Assembly: GCA_900547385.1 (NCBI GenBank)
Contig: URGQ01000066.1
Location: 1 to 6,327, forward strand
Origin: an uncultured Oscillospiraceae bacterium
GTDB taxonomy: Bacteria; Bacillota; Clostridia; Oscillospirales; Ruminococcaceae
Direction: 5' to 3'
Length of the DNA: 6,327 nucleotides
Of the stretch, positions 1-4,185 are shown piece after piece. How positions within the stretch are numbered: the stretch's first letter is position 1; the number at the start of each line of letters is the position of its first letter. A model generated the notes under the pieces. The model was given only the letters and a program-made list of their open reading frames with translations. It made no database searches and was not told the DNA's origin. Both the position numbers and the translations under genes were made by a program.

Positions 1-408
1 CCCATGGTTATGGTTAGCGGGGCTGGCGGTTTGCAGGAAAAGGGAGGGCGTTCCCCTCCCCCGAAGCGGGGGAGGCCGGGAGGGGGCAGATGCGCCTGCG
101 GCACCTTATAAGCACCGTTTAGCCCACGCTGCGTCGGGCGCAACCTCCGCTTAAGTCGTGCTGACCCTTCGTTACACTACGGGCAGCCCTCCCCGCTGCG
201 GTGCGCCCTCCTTTCCCCACAAGGTCTTGCGACCTTGCGGGGGCCCCCGTCGCAGCCGTTCCGGGCGGGCGTTCCGGTGCGTCGGGTTTTTAGGGCGCAG
301 CCCTGAATCGCTTTTGGGCACTTTTGGCGAGTCAAAAGTGCCACCCCGGCGGTAGCCGTGCAAACCAAGCTTCCTAAAATACTTTCCCCGCCGTCAGGCG
401 CCCGCAAA
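1..408. other. Non-coding, hairpin-rich region beyond parA
   Basis: No credible gene is visible here. The short reading frames have repetitive, compositionally skewed products and no ribosome binding sites. The stretch is very GC-rich and contains several inverted repeats: an 8-bp stem at 55-75 (CCTCCCCC/GGGGGAGG), a 6-bp stem around AAGGTC-TTGC-GACCTT near 221-236, a 5-bp stem at 292-304, and a perfect 10-bp stem at 317-342. At 388-410 the sequence resembles the right terminal repeat of the dispersed element found elsewhere in this window (CAGGCGCCCGCAAACT against CAGGCGACTACAAACT). In Bacillus-type loci the parB/spo0J gene directly follows parA, so this repeat-rich interval separates parA from whatever lies beyond the left edge. 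The stretch is probably an accumulation of dispersed palindromic repeats. Confidence 0.6.
317..342. repeat. Perfect 10-bp stem-loop next to CCGCCGGGG
   Basis: GGCACTTTTG and CAAAAGTGCC pair perfectly around a 6-base loop. Read on the minus strand, the hairpin directly follows the motif CCGCCGGGG (complement of 344-352). The hairpin at 6288-6313 follows the same motif with a different stem sequence, which marks both as members of one structured repeat family. A terminator role is unlikely because neither strand has a T-tract after the stem. Confidence 0.6.
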
Positions 409-498
409 CTTTTTCATCCCACCCAAAAGCAGTTGACAACTCTCCCCCTGCACCAAGGTTTGAATGGGAAGCAAAATTGTTTCACGTGAAACATTTTT
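409..498 (+). repeat. parS block copy 1 (downstream of parA)
   Basis: This is one of three related blocks of about 90 bp that end in a parS site. It shares with the other two, in order, a T-run, ATCCCACCC, AAGCAG, a C/T-rich segment, ACCAAG, TGAATGG and AAAA-TGTTTCACGTGAAACA-TTTTT. It has the same orientation as the copy at 3173-3265 and the opposite orientation to the copy at 1335-1427. It is the most diverged copy in its middle part, and it is fused almost directly to a remnant of the dispersed repeat's terminal sequence (388-410). Confidence 0.7.
478..493. promoter_or_regulatory. parS: parS centromere site 1, abutting the parA stop
   Basis: TGTTTCACGTGAAACA is a perfect 16-bp palindrome matching the Bacillus-type parS consensus bound by ParB/Spo0J. 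It ends three bases before the complement of the parA stop codon (497-499). Its arms extend outward to about 19 bp per side (467-504) with only two mismatches, so the extended palindrome covers the parA stop codon. In parA mRNA the palindrome could also fold as a hairpin followed by TTTT, which might help terminate the transcript; that second role is inference. Confidence 0.93.
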
Positions 499-1264
499 AC
501 TTCCGGTTGCGCTCCAGCAGCTCCTCCGCTACCCGCTGGTAGGCCAGCGTACCGCGGTTTGCCTTATCGTAGTAGCAGATCGGCTCGCCATAGCTGGGGG
601 CTTCGGAGATACGCACGCTTCTCGGCACCGTGGAGCGGAACACCTTATCCGCAAAGTACTTCTTGATCTCCCCCACCACCTGATTGGTCAGGTTCAAGCG
701 GCTGTCATACATCGTCAGCAGCACGCCCTCCACGGCAATGGAGCTATTATACAGCCGCTTGACGGTGCGCACCGTCTGCATCAGCTGGGTCAGACCCTCC
801 AGGGCGTAGTATTCACACTGGATGGGAATGAGGATAGAATCGCTGGCGGTCAGGGCATTTACGGTGATAAGCCCCAAAGAAGGCGGACAGTCAATAAAGA
901 TAAAGTCATAGTCCTCCTTTACCCGCAGCAGCGCCGCCCGCAGAGATTTGGCCCGGTTTTCCTTTTCCACCAGCTCTATCTCGGCGCCGGCCAGGTCTAT
1001 ATTGCTGGGCAGGATGGAAAGCCCCTTGAACCGTGTGGGCAGGATGGCCTCGGCCGCGCCGCTCTCCTCCATCAGCACATGGTAGCTGGAAACCTTCACT
1101 TCCCGCTTATTGATCCCAACGCCGCTGGTGGCGTTCCCCTGCGGGTCCAGGTCCGCCAGCAGCACACGGCAGCCCAGCTGCCCCAGCGCCGCCGAAAGAT
1201 TGACCGCCGTAGTGGTTTTTCCCACGCCGCCCTTTTGGTTGATGATCGCGATGATTTTTCCCAT
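497..1264 (-). CDS. parA: Chromosome partitioning ATPase ParA (Soj)
   Basis: A 255-residue ParA/MinD-superfamily ATPase that binds DNA non-specifically in its ATP form and works with ParB bound at parS to segregate or regulate the origin region. The deviant Walker A motif KGGVGKTTT is at residues 11-19 (signature Lys11, catalytic Lys16). The switch segment DLDPQGN is at 38-44 and Walker B FIFIDCPPS is at 121-129. The C-terminal TVPRSVRISEAPSYGEP (212-228) is typical of chromosomal Soj proteins. Length and motifs fit the family, and the protein looks complete. The start is set at ATG 1264 because AAGGAGG (1272-1278) lies 7 bases upstream and MGKIIAI is the usual Soj N-terminus. An in-frame ATG at 1372 would instead translate the parS site as VSRETF. 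parA follows noc, as in Bacillus, but a 545-bp gap and its own promoter separate them. Its start and stop are both close to parS sites, so ParB loading could feed back on expression (inference). Confidence 0.96.
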   Translation of the reverse strand: MGKIIAIINQKGGVGKTTTAVNLSAALGQLGCRVLLADLDPQGNATSGVGINKREVKVSSYHVLMEESGAAEAILPTRFKGLSILPSNIDLAGAEIELVEKENRAKSLRAALLRVKEDYDFIFIDCPPSLGLITVNALTASDSILIPIQCEYYALEGLTQLMQTVRTVKRLYNSSIAVEGVLLTMYDSRLNLTNQVVGEIKKYFADKVFRSTVPRSVRISEAPSYGEPICYYDKANRGTLAYQRVAEELLERNRK

Positions 1265-1271
1265 TGATGTG

Positions 1272-1278
1272 CCTCCTT
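1272..1278 (-). promoter_or_regulatory. parA ribosome binding site
   Basis: AAGGAGG on the minus strand lies 7 bases before ATG 1264. It decides the parA start against the upstream in-frame ATG at 1372. Confidence 0.85.
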
Positions 1279-1294
1279 CGGGTCGATTGTCCTC

Positions 1295-1324
1295 ATTATA
1301 GCACACAATAATTCCCCTTGGGAA
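1295..1324 (-). promoter_or_regulatory. parA promoter (extended -10)
   Basis: On the minus strand a perfect TATAAT (1300-1295) is preceded by TGC, giving an extended -10 element. A weak -35 TTCCCA (1324-1319) sits 18 bases further upstream. Transcription would start about 20-25 bases before the parA ribosome binding site to start-codon region, giving a short leader. The parS site at 1343-1358 is about 19 bp upstream of the -35, close enough for a ParB/Noc complex spreading from it to affect this promoter. Confidence 0.75.
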
Positions 1325-1342
1325 CCCTTTCCCCTGCAAAAA

Positions 1343-1358
1343 TGTTTCACGTGAAACA
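1343..1358. promoter_or_regulatory. parS: parS centromere site 2, upstream of parA
   Basis: An exact TGTTTCACGTGAAACA whose palindrome extends through the flanking A/T bases to 24 bp (1339-1362). It lies between the noc 3' side and the parA promoter, inside the left inverted arm. Confidence 0.94.
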
Positions 1359-1480
1359 TTTTCACAATCCACTCATACTTTGTGCGGAGAGAAAACAGCT
1401 GCCCTGCTTAGAGGTGGGCTAAAAATCCGGGCCCCGTTCTGGGAGGAATTTTGCAAAAAACTTTTCTTATGTGGGGGATA

Positions 1481-1642
1481 GTTTGTGGGTGCCTGGCGGC
1501 GAAAGCCTTTTGCAAAGGCCCCGCCCCGCCGAAGGCGAGAAGAAATTAATGCCATAGTTTCTGCCGGCAATCCCTCCGGCTCATTTCATTCGCCACCTCC
1601 CTTTGCACAAGGGAGGCTTTCGCCGCCAGGCGACTACCAACC
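1481..1642 (-). mobile_element. MITE-like dispersed repeat, copy A (inverted)
   Basis: A non-coding element of about 160 bp with terminal inverted repeats of the form GTTxGTxGTCGCCTGGCGGCGAAAGCC, written here with variable positions as x. Read on the minus strand, one terminal repeat is followed by the hairpin CCTCCCTT/AAAGGGAGG, a conserved core GGCGAATGAAATGAGCC, the palindromic CGCCTTCGGCG, and GCCTTTTGCAAAGGC next to the other terminal repeat. It is inverted relative to copy B (2957-3119) and copy C (6127-6283). It encodes no transposase, so any movement would depend on an enzyme elsewhere. It could also be a REP/ERIC-like structured repeat rather than a true MITE. Confidence 0.75.
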
Positions 1643-1809
1643 CGGCCCCAAAATTCTTTTACTACTTTTTTCACAGAAAAGCAGTGCCGCCCCTGTTTGC
1701 GGGGGACGCAAAAAGAGAAAAGGCGCCCCCGGCGTGGTACCGGAAGCGTCTTTTCCCGATCAGTTGGGAAGGGGTTTTATGTTACTCTCAGTGAGAGGAA
1801 CAGGTAAAT
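1643..1809. other. Noc 3' intergenic segment
   Basis: No gene is visible. The first part (about 1643-1665) continues the homology to sequence next to the other repeat copies (AATTTTGGGGCCGGGTTGG on the minus strand, against ATTTTAGG-type sequence beside copies B and C). Weak inverted repeats occur near 1697-1733, 1750-1770 and 1781-1801. None is followed by a T-tract on the minus strand, so I do not see a convincing intrinsic terminator for noc. A 12-bp palindrome TTTACGCGTAAA (1809-1820) overlaps the noc stop codon. Confidence 0.5.
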
Positions 1810-2643
1810 TTACGCGTAAAGCGAAAGCTGGTCCTTTGGCTCCCGCTCCTTTTTGGCGGATTTGGGGATGCGGATGGTGTAGCTGATGCAATCATCCTCC
1901 TCCCGGCGGCGGGTGGTCACCGCCACGCCAAAGCGCCGGATCTCCTCCACCGCGCGGTCCACGGTGGTAAAGAGGATACGGTAATCCCGCAAAAGGCCCC
2001 GGTAGGGCGGGTGCTGCTGCCGGTGCAGGAGCTGCCGCAGGTACTCCTCCCCCTGGCGGACATTCAGCTCCTCGGCAGCCATATGCCGGATGGCCCGCTG
2101 CTGCAGGTCCTCATCCGGCAGCTGGAGCAGCGCCCTGGCCAGCCGTTCGGGGATGTTATTTTCGATGATGGCCTGCTGCACCGCCGGGGAAAGCCGCAGC
2201 AGCCGCAGCTTATTGCACAGGGCGGAGGGGCTCATCGCCAGCAGGGCGGCAGCCTCATTTTGGCTCATGCCGCACTGGGCAATCAGCCGCAGGATGCCCT
2301 CGGCTTCCTCTATGTAGTGCAGGTCGCTGCGGTGCAGGTTTTCCGCCAGGGTCAGGGCGGCGGCATCGGCGTCATCCTTCTGCCACACCAGCGCCGGGAT
2401 GCGGCTCCAGCCGAGCATCTGGCAGGCACGCCACCGGCGCTCCCCGGCAATGAGGCAGTAGCCCCCCTGCGGCAGTGCCCGCACCGAGATGGGATTCAGC
2501 AAGCCGCTGCGGTCGATGCTCTGGGCCAGGGCCGCCAGCTCCTCCTCGTGGAAATCCCGGCGGGTCTGGTGGGGGCTGGGGGTGATCTCCCCAATGGGCA
2601 GCTGCTGCACCGCCGCCTGTTTTTCCCGGTTCAAAAGGGCCAT
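1810..2643 (-). CDS. noc: Noc-like ParB-family DNA-binding protein (CTPase clamp)
   Basis: A 277-residue ParB-family protein, probably the nucleoid occlusion factor Noc. It has a ParB N-terminal CTP-binding domain (about 15-115) with GERRWRA at 67-73 and ENLHR at 101-105. The helix-turn-helix domain is at about 120-205 and contains MSQNEAAALLAMS and NKLRLLRL. The C-terminal dimerisation segment has RDYRILFTTVDRAVEEI and ends YTIRIPK. NKLRLL, IPERLARAL, LNVRQGEE and the TIRIPK ending resemble Noc more than Spo0J, and the gene sits between rsmG and soj like Bacillus noc. At the four positions that distinguish ParB from Noc binding I read Pro139, Lys145, Arg150 and Arg167. Two equal Noc, one is a Lys-to-Arg change, and the proline fits neither family. 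The short N-terminus (MALLNREKQ) lacks an obvious phenylalanine-rich amphipathic helix like that of Bacillus Noc. A clear ribosome binding site and a promoter support ATG 2643. A plain ParB role cannot be excluded. Confidence 0.9.
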   Translation of the reverse strand: MALLNREKQAAVQQLPIGEITPSPHQTRRDFHEEELAALAQSIDRSGLLNPISVRALPQGGYCLIAGERRWRACQMLGWSRIPALVWQKDDADAAALTLAENLHRSDLHYIEEAEGILRLIAQCGMSQNEAAALLAMSPSALCNKLRLLRLSPAVQQAIIENNIPERLARALLQLPDEDLQQRAIRHMAAEELNVRQGEEYLRQLLHRQQHPPYRGLLRDYRILFTTVDRAVEEIRRFGVAVTTRRREEDDCISYTIRIPKSAKKEREPKDQLSLYA

Positions 2644-2651
2644 ATTTCTCG

Positions 2652-2694
2652 CCTCCTCTATTCCCCATTATAGCGGCCGGACCGGGCCTGTCCA
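2652..2694 (-). promoter_or_regulatory. noc promoter and ribosome binding site
   Basis: On the minus strand, TGGACA (2694-2689) and a perfect TATAAT (2672-2667) are separated by 16 bases, a strong sigma-A-type promoter. AGGAGG (2657-2652) follows and lies 8 bases before ATG 2643. The implied leader is only about 15-20 bases. Together with the rsmG terminator this indicates that noc is transcribed independently of mnmG and rsmG. Confidence 0.85.
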
Positions 2695-2729
2695 GCAAAA
2701 GCGTTCGCCGGAAACGGCCGGGCTTTTGC
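2695..2729. repeat. Stem-loop directly upstream of the noc -35
   Basis: GCAAAAGC (2695-2702) and GCTTTTGC (2722-2729) pair perfectly. Inside them is a second small hairpin, GCCG-GAAA-CGGC, with a GNRA-type loop. The outer stem touches the -35 hexamer of the noc promoter. It could be an operator-like palindrome or a leftover repeat; no T-tract follows on the minus strand. Confidence 0.4.
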
Positions 2730-2884
2730 CGCTTTTTCCATTGTCTGACAAATGCTCCGCTCGGATCCCGGCGAATTCCGGCGCCCCGCCCCGAAGCCAG
2801 GGGAAAACAGTCGGACGGTTTTTTCGCGGTCCATGCATACCTGGTGCGAAAGAAATAAAAGCAGGCAAAGGGATTTTAGGTCGA

Positions 2885-2956
2885 GTTGGTGGTCGCCTGG
2901 CGGCGGGGCGGAGCCTTTTGCAAGGCTTAGCTAGTACGCCTGCCCGGCGGGGGAAA
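2885..2956 (+). repeat. Internally deleted copy of the dispersed repeat
   Basis: The sequence starts with the element's left end (GTTGGTGGTCGCCTGGCGGC) but continues directly into the right-hand portion GGGCGGAGCCTTTTGCAAGG. The hairpin and the GAATGAAATGAGCC core are missing. It lies immediately next to full copy B in the same orientation. The preceding 2730-2884 has no gene. Its last bases (ATTTTAGG near 2873) are shared with the left flank of copy C (ATTTTAGGG near 6114). Confidence 0.6.
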
Positions 2957-3119
2957 GTTTGTAGTCGCCTAACGGCGAAAGCCTCCCTTGTGCAAAGGGA
3001 GGTGGCGAATGAAATGAGCCGGAGGGATTGCCGGCAGAAACCATGCCTTAGTTTCATCTCGCCTTCGGCGGCGCGGAGCCTTTGCAAAAGGCTTTCGCCG
3101 CCGGCAGGCGACTACAAAC
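2957..3119 (+). mobile_element. MITE-like dispersed repeat, copy B
   Basis: A full-length copy of about 163 bp, bounded by GTTTGTAGTCGCC on the left and its exact complement GGCGACTACAAAC on the right. It contains CCTCCCTT/AAAGGGAGG (stem-loop at about 2982-3002), the core GGCGAATGAAATGAGCC, CGCCTTCGGCG, and GCCTTTGCAAAAGGC. It has no coding capacity. Reading frames across it give repetitive products that should not be annotated as proteins. Confidence 0.78.
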
Positions 3120-3241
3120 TGGCCCCCGCATAAGAATTGCCCTTTGCAGAAACTACCCCCGAACAGGGTTCCGCTTTTTATCCCACCCCTAAGCAGAACA
3201 GCTGCTTTCTCTCCGTACCAAGTGTGAGTGGATTGCAAAAA

Positions 3242-3257
3242 TGTTTCACGTGAAACA
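3242..3257. promoter_or_regulatory. parS: parS centromere site 3 in a 34-bp perfect palindrome
   Basis: An exact TGTTTCACGTGAAACA. Here the symmetry continues perfectly outward to 34 bp (3233-3266), each half being TTGCAAAAATGTTTCAC. It lies just beyond the rsmG terminator. Read from rsmG it would fold as a strong second hairpin whose 3' arm contains TTTTT. Confidence 0.95.
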
Positions 3258-3270
3258 TTTTTGCAAAAGG

Positions 3271-3293
3271 AAAAGCCCCCGGTGGGGGCTTTT
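3271..3293 (-). terminator. rsmG intrinsic terminator
   Basis: On the minus strand AAAAGCCCCC and GGGGGCTTTT pair perfectly around a 3-base ACC loop, followed by CC and TTTT. The stem begins inside the rsmG stop codon (3294-3292), so termination occurs right at the gene end. The parS palindrome at 3233-3266 follows within a few bases. Confidence 0.85.
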
Positions 3294-4005
3294 AGGTGAG
3301 GGGTTTCTTTTTCATGAGGGCGGCGGTGCGGGGATACTGGGGCGGGGTGGGGCGCTCCTTACGGATGACGATAAGCACCCGGGCATCCCCGCTGGGGAGG
3401 GCATAGCGATGGATGGCCTCTACCCTGCCGCCCAGCTTGGTGATGGCGCCTTGGGCCGCGGCAAGCTCCTCTTCCCCGGCAGCGCCCTTCAGCGCCAGGA
3501 ACAGGCCGCCGACCTTGACCAGGGGCAGGCAGTATTCCGCCAAAGCGTTCAAATTGGCGACGGCCCGGGCCGTGGCCACATCGAACTGCTCCCGGTAGGC
3601 CTTATCCTGCCCGACATCCTCGGCTCTGGCGTGGAGGGTCGCGGCTGGGACCTCAAGCATCTGCGTAAGCTGCGCCAAAAAGGTGAGCCGCTTTTGCAGG
3701 CTATCCAGAAAGGTGACCCGGAGATCGGGACGGGCCAGCGCCATGGGCAGCCCGGGGAAGCCTGCGCCGCTGCCGACATCCACCAGGGAGGCCCCAACGG
3801 GCAGCTGCACCATGGTGAGGGGCAGCAGGCTATCGGCGAAGTGCTTTTCCGCCACGCCCTCGTCATCGGTGATGGCGGTGAGGTTCATGCGCTGGTTCCA
3901 TTCCTGCAGCTGGGTGCAGTACAGGGCAAAGCGGTCATATTCCGCGGCGGCGGAGGGCAGATTGATCTGCTGCATGAGCTGGGCAAAGGCGGCATTTGAA
4001 ATCAT
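3292..4005 (-). CDS. rsmG: 16S rRNA (guanine-N7) methyltransferase RsmG (GidB)
   Basis: A 237-residue SAM-dependent methyltransferase that methylates N7 of G527 (E. coli numbering) in the 530 loop of 16S rRNA. Its loss is known in other bacteria to give low-level streptomycin resistance. MNLTAITDDEGVAEKHFADSL (40-60, with one residue after the first 20 restated here only by position) is the family's N-terminal signature. LVDVGSGAGFPGLPMAL (74-90) is the SAM-binding motif I, and FDVATARAV (141-149) with VGGLFLALKG (165-174) forms the later core. The tail ends PRTAALMKKKPL, close to the usual PRKxGTPxKKPL. The start is ATG 4005 because AAGGAG (4017-4012) lies 6 bases upstream. The in-frame ATG at 4053 would translate the parS-like site as MFHVKHF and is rejected. 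mnmG lies 180 bp upstream, the usual neighbour, but the gap is long and holds a parS-like site. Confidence 0.95.
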   Translation of the reverse strand: MISNAAFAQLMQQINLPSAAAEYDRFALYCTQLQEWNQRMNLTAITDDEGVAEKHFADSLLPLTMVQLPVGASLVDVGSGAGFPGLPMALARPDLRVTFLDSLQKRLTFLAQLTQMLEVPAATLHARAEDVGQDKAYREQFDVATARAVANLNALAEYCLPLVKVGGLFLALKGAAGEEELAAAQGAITKLGGRVEAIHRYALPSGDARVLIVIRKERPTPPQYPRTAALMKKKPLT

Positions 4006-4010
4006 AGAGG

Positions 4011-4017
4011 ACTCCTT
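4011..4017 (-). promoter_or_regulatory. rsmG ribosome binding site
   Basis: AAGGAGT on the minus strand, 5-6 bases before ATG 4005, fixes the rsmG start downstream of the parS-like site. Confidence 0.85.
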
Positions 4018-4036
4018 TTTTTGAGCGTAACAAAAA

Positions 4037-4052
4037 TGTTTCACATGAAACA
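4037..4052. promoter_or_regulatory. parS: parS-like site 4 in the rsmG leader (one mismatch)
   Basis: TGTTTCACATGAAACA differs from the other three sites only by G to A in the central CACGTG, which breaks the perfect symmetry. It lies 31 bases upstream of the rsmG start codon. The flanking CAAAAATG resembles the other parS blocks, but the rest of the 90-bp block is absent. Because parS consensus positions near the centre matter for ParB contacts, binding may be weakened. Confidence 0.75.
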
Positions 4053-4082
4053 ATTACAAATTTTGGATGCTTCGGTTTGACG

Positions 4083-4122
4083 CCCCCTCCCCCTGGGGGA
4101 GGGGGTTGGGGGTGGGGGCGGG
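4083..4122 (+). repeat. G-rich tract with C/G inverted repeat
   Basis: An inverted repeat of CCCCCTCCCCC and GGGGGAGGGGG (4083-4105) runs into further G-runs at 4108-4112, 4114-4118 and 4120-4122. The plus strand therefore has five closely spaced runs of at least three G, fitting the G-quadruplex pattern. On the mRNA (minus) strand it is C-rich and could form a stem-loop, but no T-tract follows, so it is not a standard terminator for mnmG. A smaller hairpin, CCGCC-TTC-GGCGG (4168-4156 on the minus strand), lies just after the mnmG stop. Confidence 0.55.
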
Positions 4123-4185
4123 TCGCGGCGCGCGGGTGCGGGACTGCGATTTGTCCCGCCGAAGGCGGAAACTGCATGGCAGGAG

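Larger units (their letters stand above)
1335..1642 (-). repeat. Left arm of ~310-bp inverted repeat flanking noc
   Basis: Read on the minus strand from 1642 to 1335, this segment aligns along its whole length with 2957-3266 read on the plus strand. Each arm consists of a MITE-like repeat, a linker containing CATAAGAA, and a parS block. In the terminal 93 bp (1335-1427 against 3173-3265) I count 11 mismatches and no gaps, about 88% identity. The linker part is less conserved. The arms face each other across about 1.3 kb that contains only noc and its flanks, with a parS site at the outer end of each. Confidence 0.85.
2957..3266 (+). repeat. Right arm of ~310-bp inverted repeat flanking noc
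   Basis: This is the partner of 1335-1642. It comprises repeat copy B, a linker (about 3120-3172) sharing CATAAGAA with the left arm, and the conserved parS block 3173-3265. It sits between the noc promoter and the rsmG terminator with its parS end facing rsmG. Homology extends well past the dispersed repeat itself. This sets the pair apart from copy C, which lacks the parS block. Confidence 0.85.

Noticed and set aside
1..5. Minus-strand ATG at the extreme left edge that might start the next gene (parB)
   Set aside because: Only a few bases are present and no AGGAGG-like sequence lies upstream, so it cannot be supported.
158..407. Short reading frames on both strands in the left region
   Set aside because: The products are arginine/glycine/proline-rich, overlap each other on opposite strands, and lack ribosome binding sites. 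They reflect high GC content.
433..460. TTGACA at 433-438 as a plus-strand -35 element
   Set aside because: No -10-like hexamer lies at a suitable distance, and no plus-strand gene follows.
643..655. TTATCCGCA as a DnaA box
   Set aside because: It is a single imperfect match within the parA coding sequence, with no cluster or AT-rich unwinding region.
464..1267. 267-residue plus-strand reading frame opposite parA
   Set aside because: It is the antisense shadow of a clear parA gene, and the product shows no recognisable domain.
1750..1801. Inverted repeats after noc considered as a terminator
   Set aside because: The stems are short or mismatched and no T-tract follows on the minus strand.
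2668..3087. 139-residue minus-strand reading frame upstream of noc
   Set aside because: It runs across the dispersed repeat (product contains SLRLISFATSL) and the noc promoter, is arginine/proline-rich, and has no ribosome binding site. It is a translated repeat.
2489..3133. 214-residue plus-strand reading frame overlapping the noc 5' end and repeats
   Set aside because: It is antisense to noc and then reads through non-coding repeats, with no family motifs.
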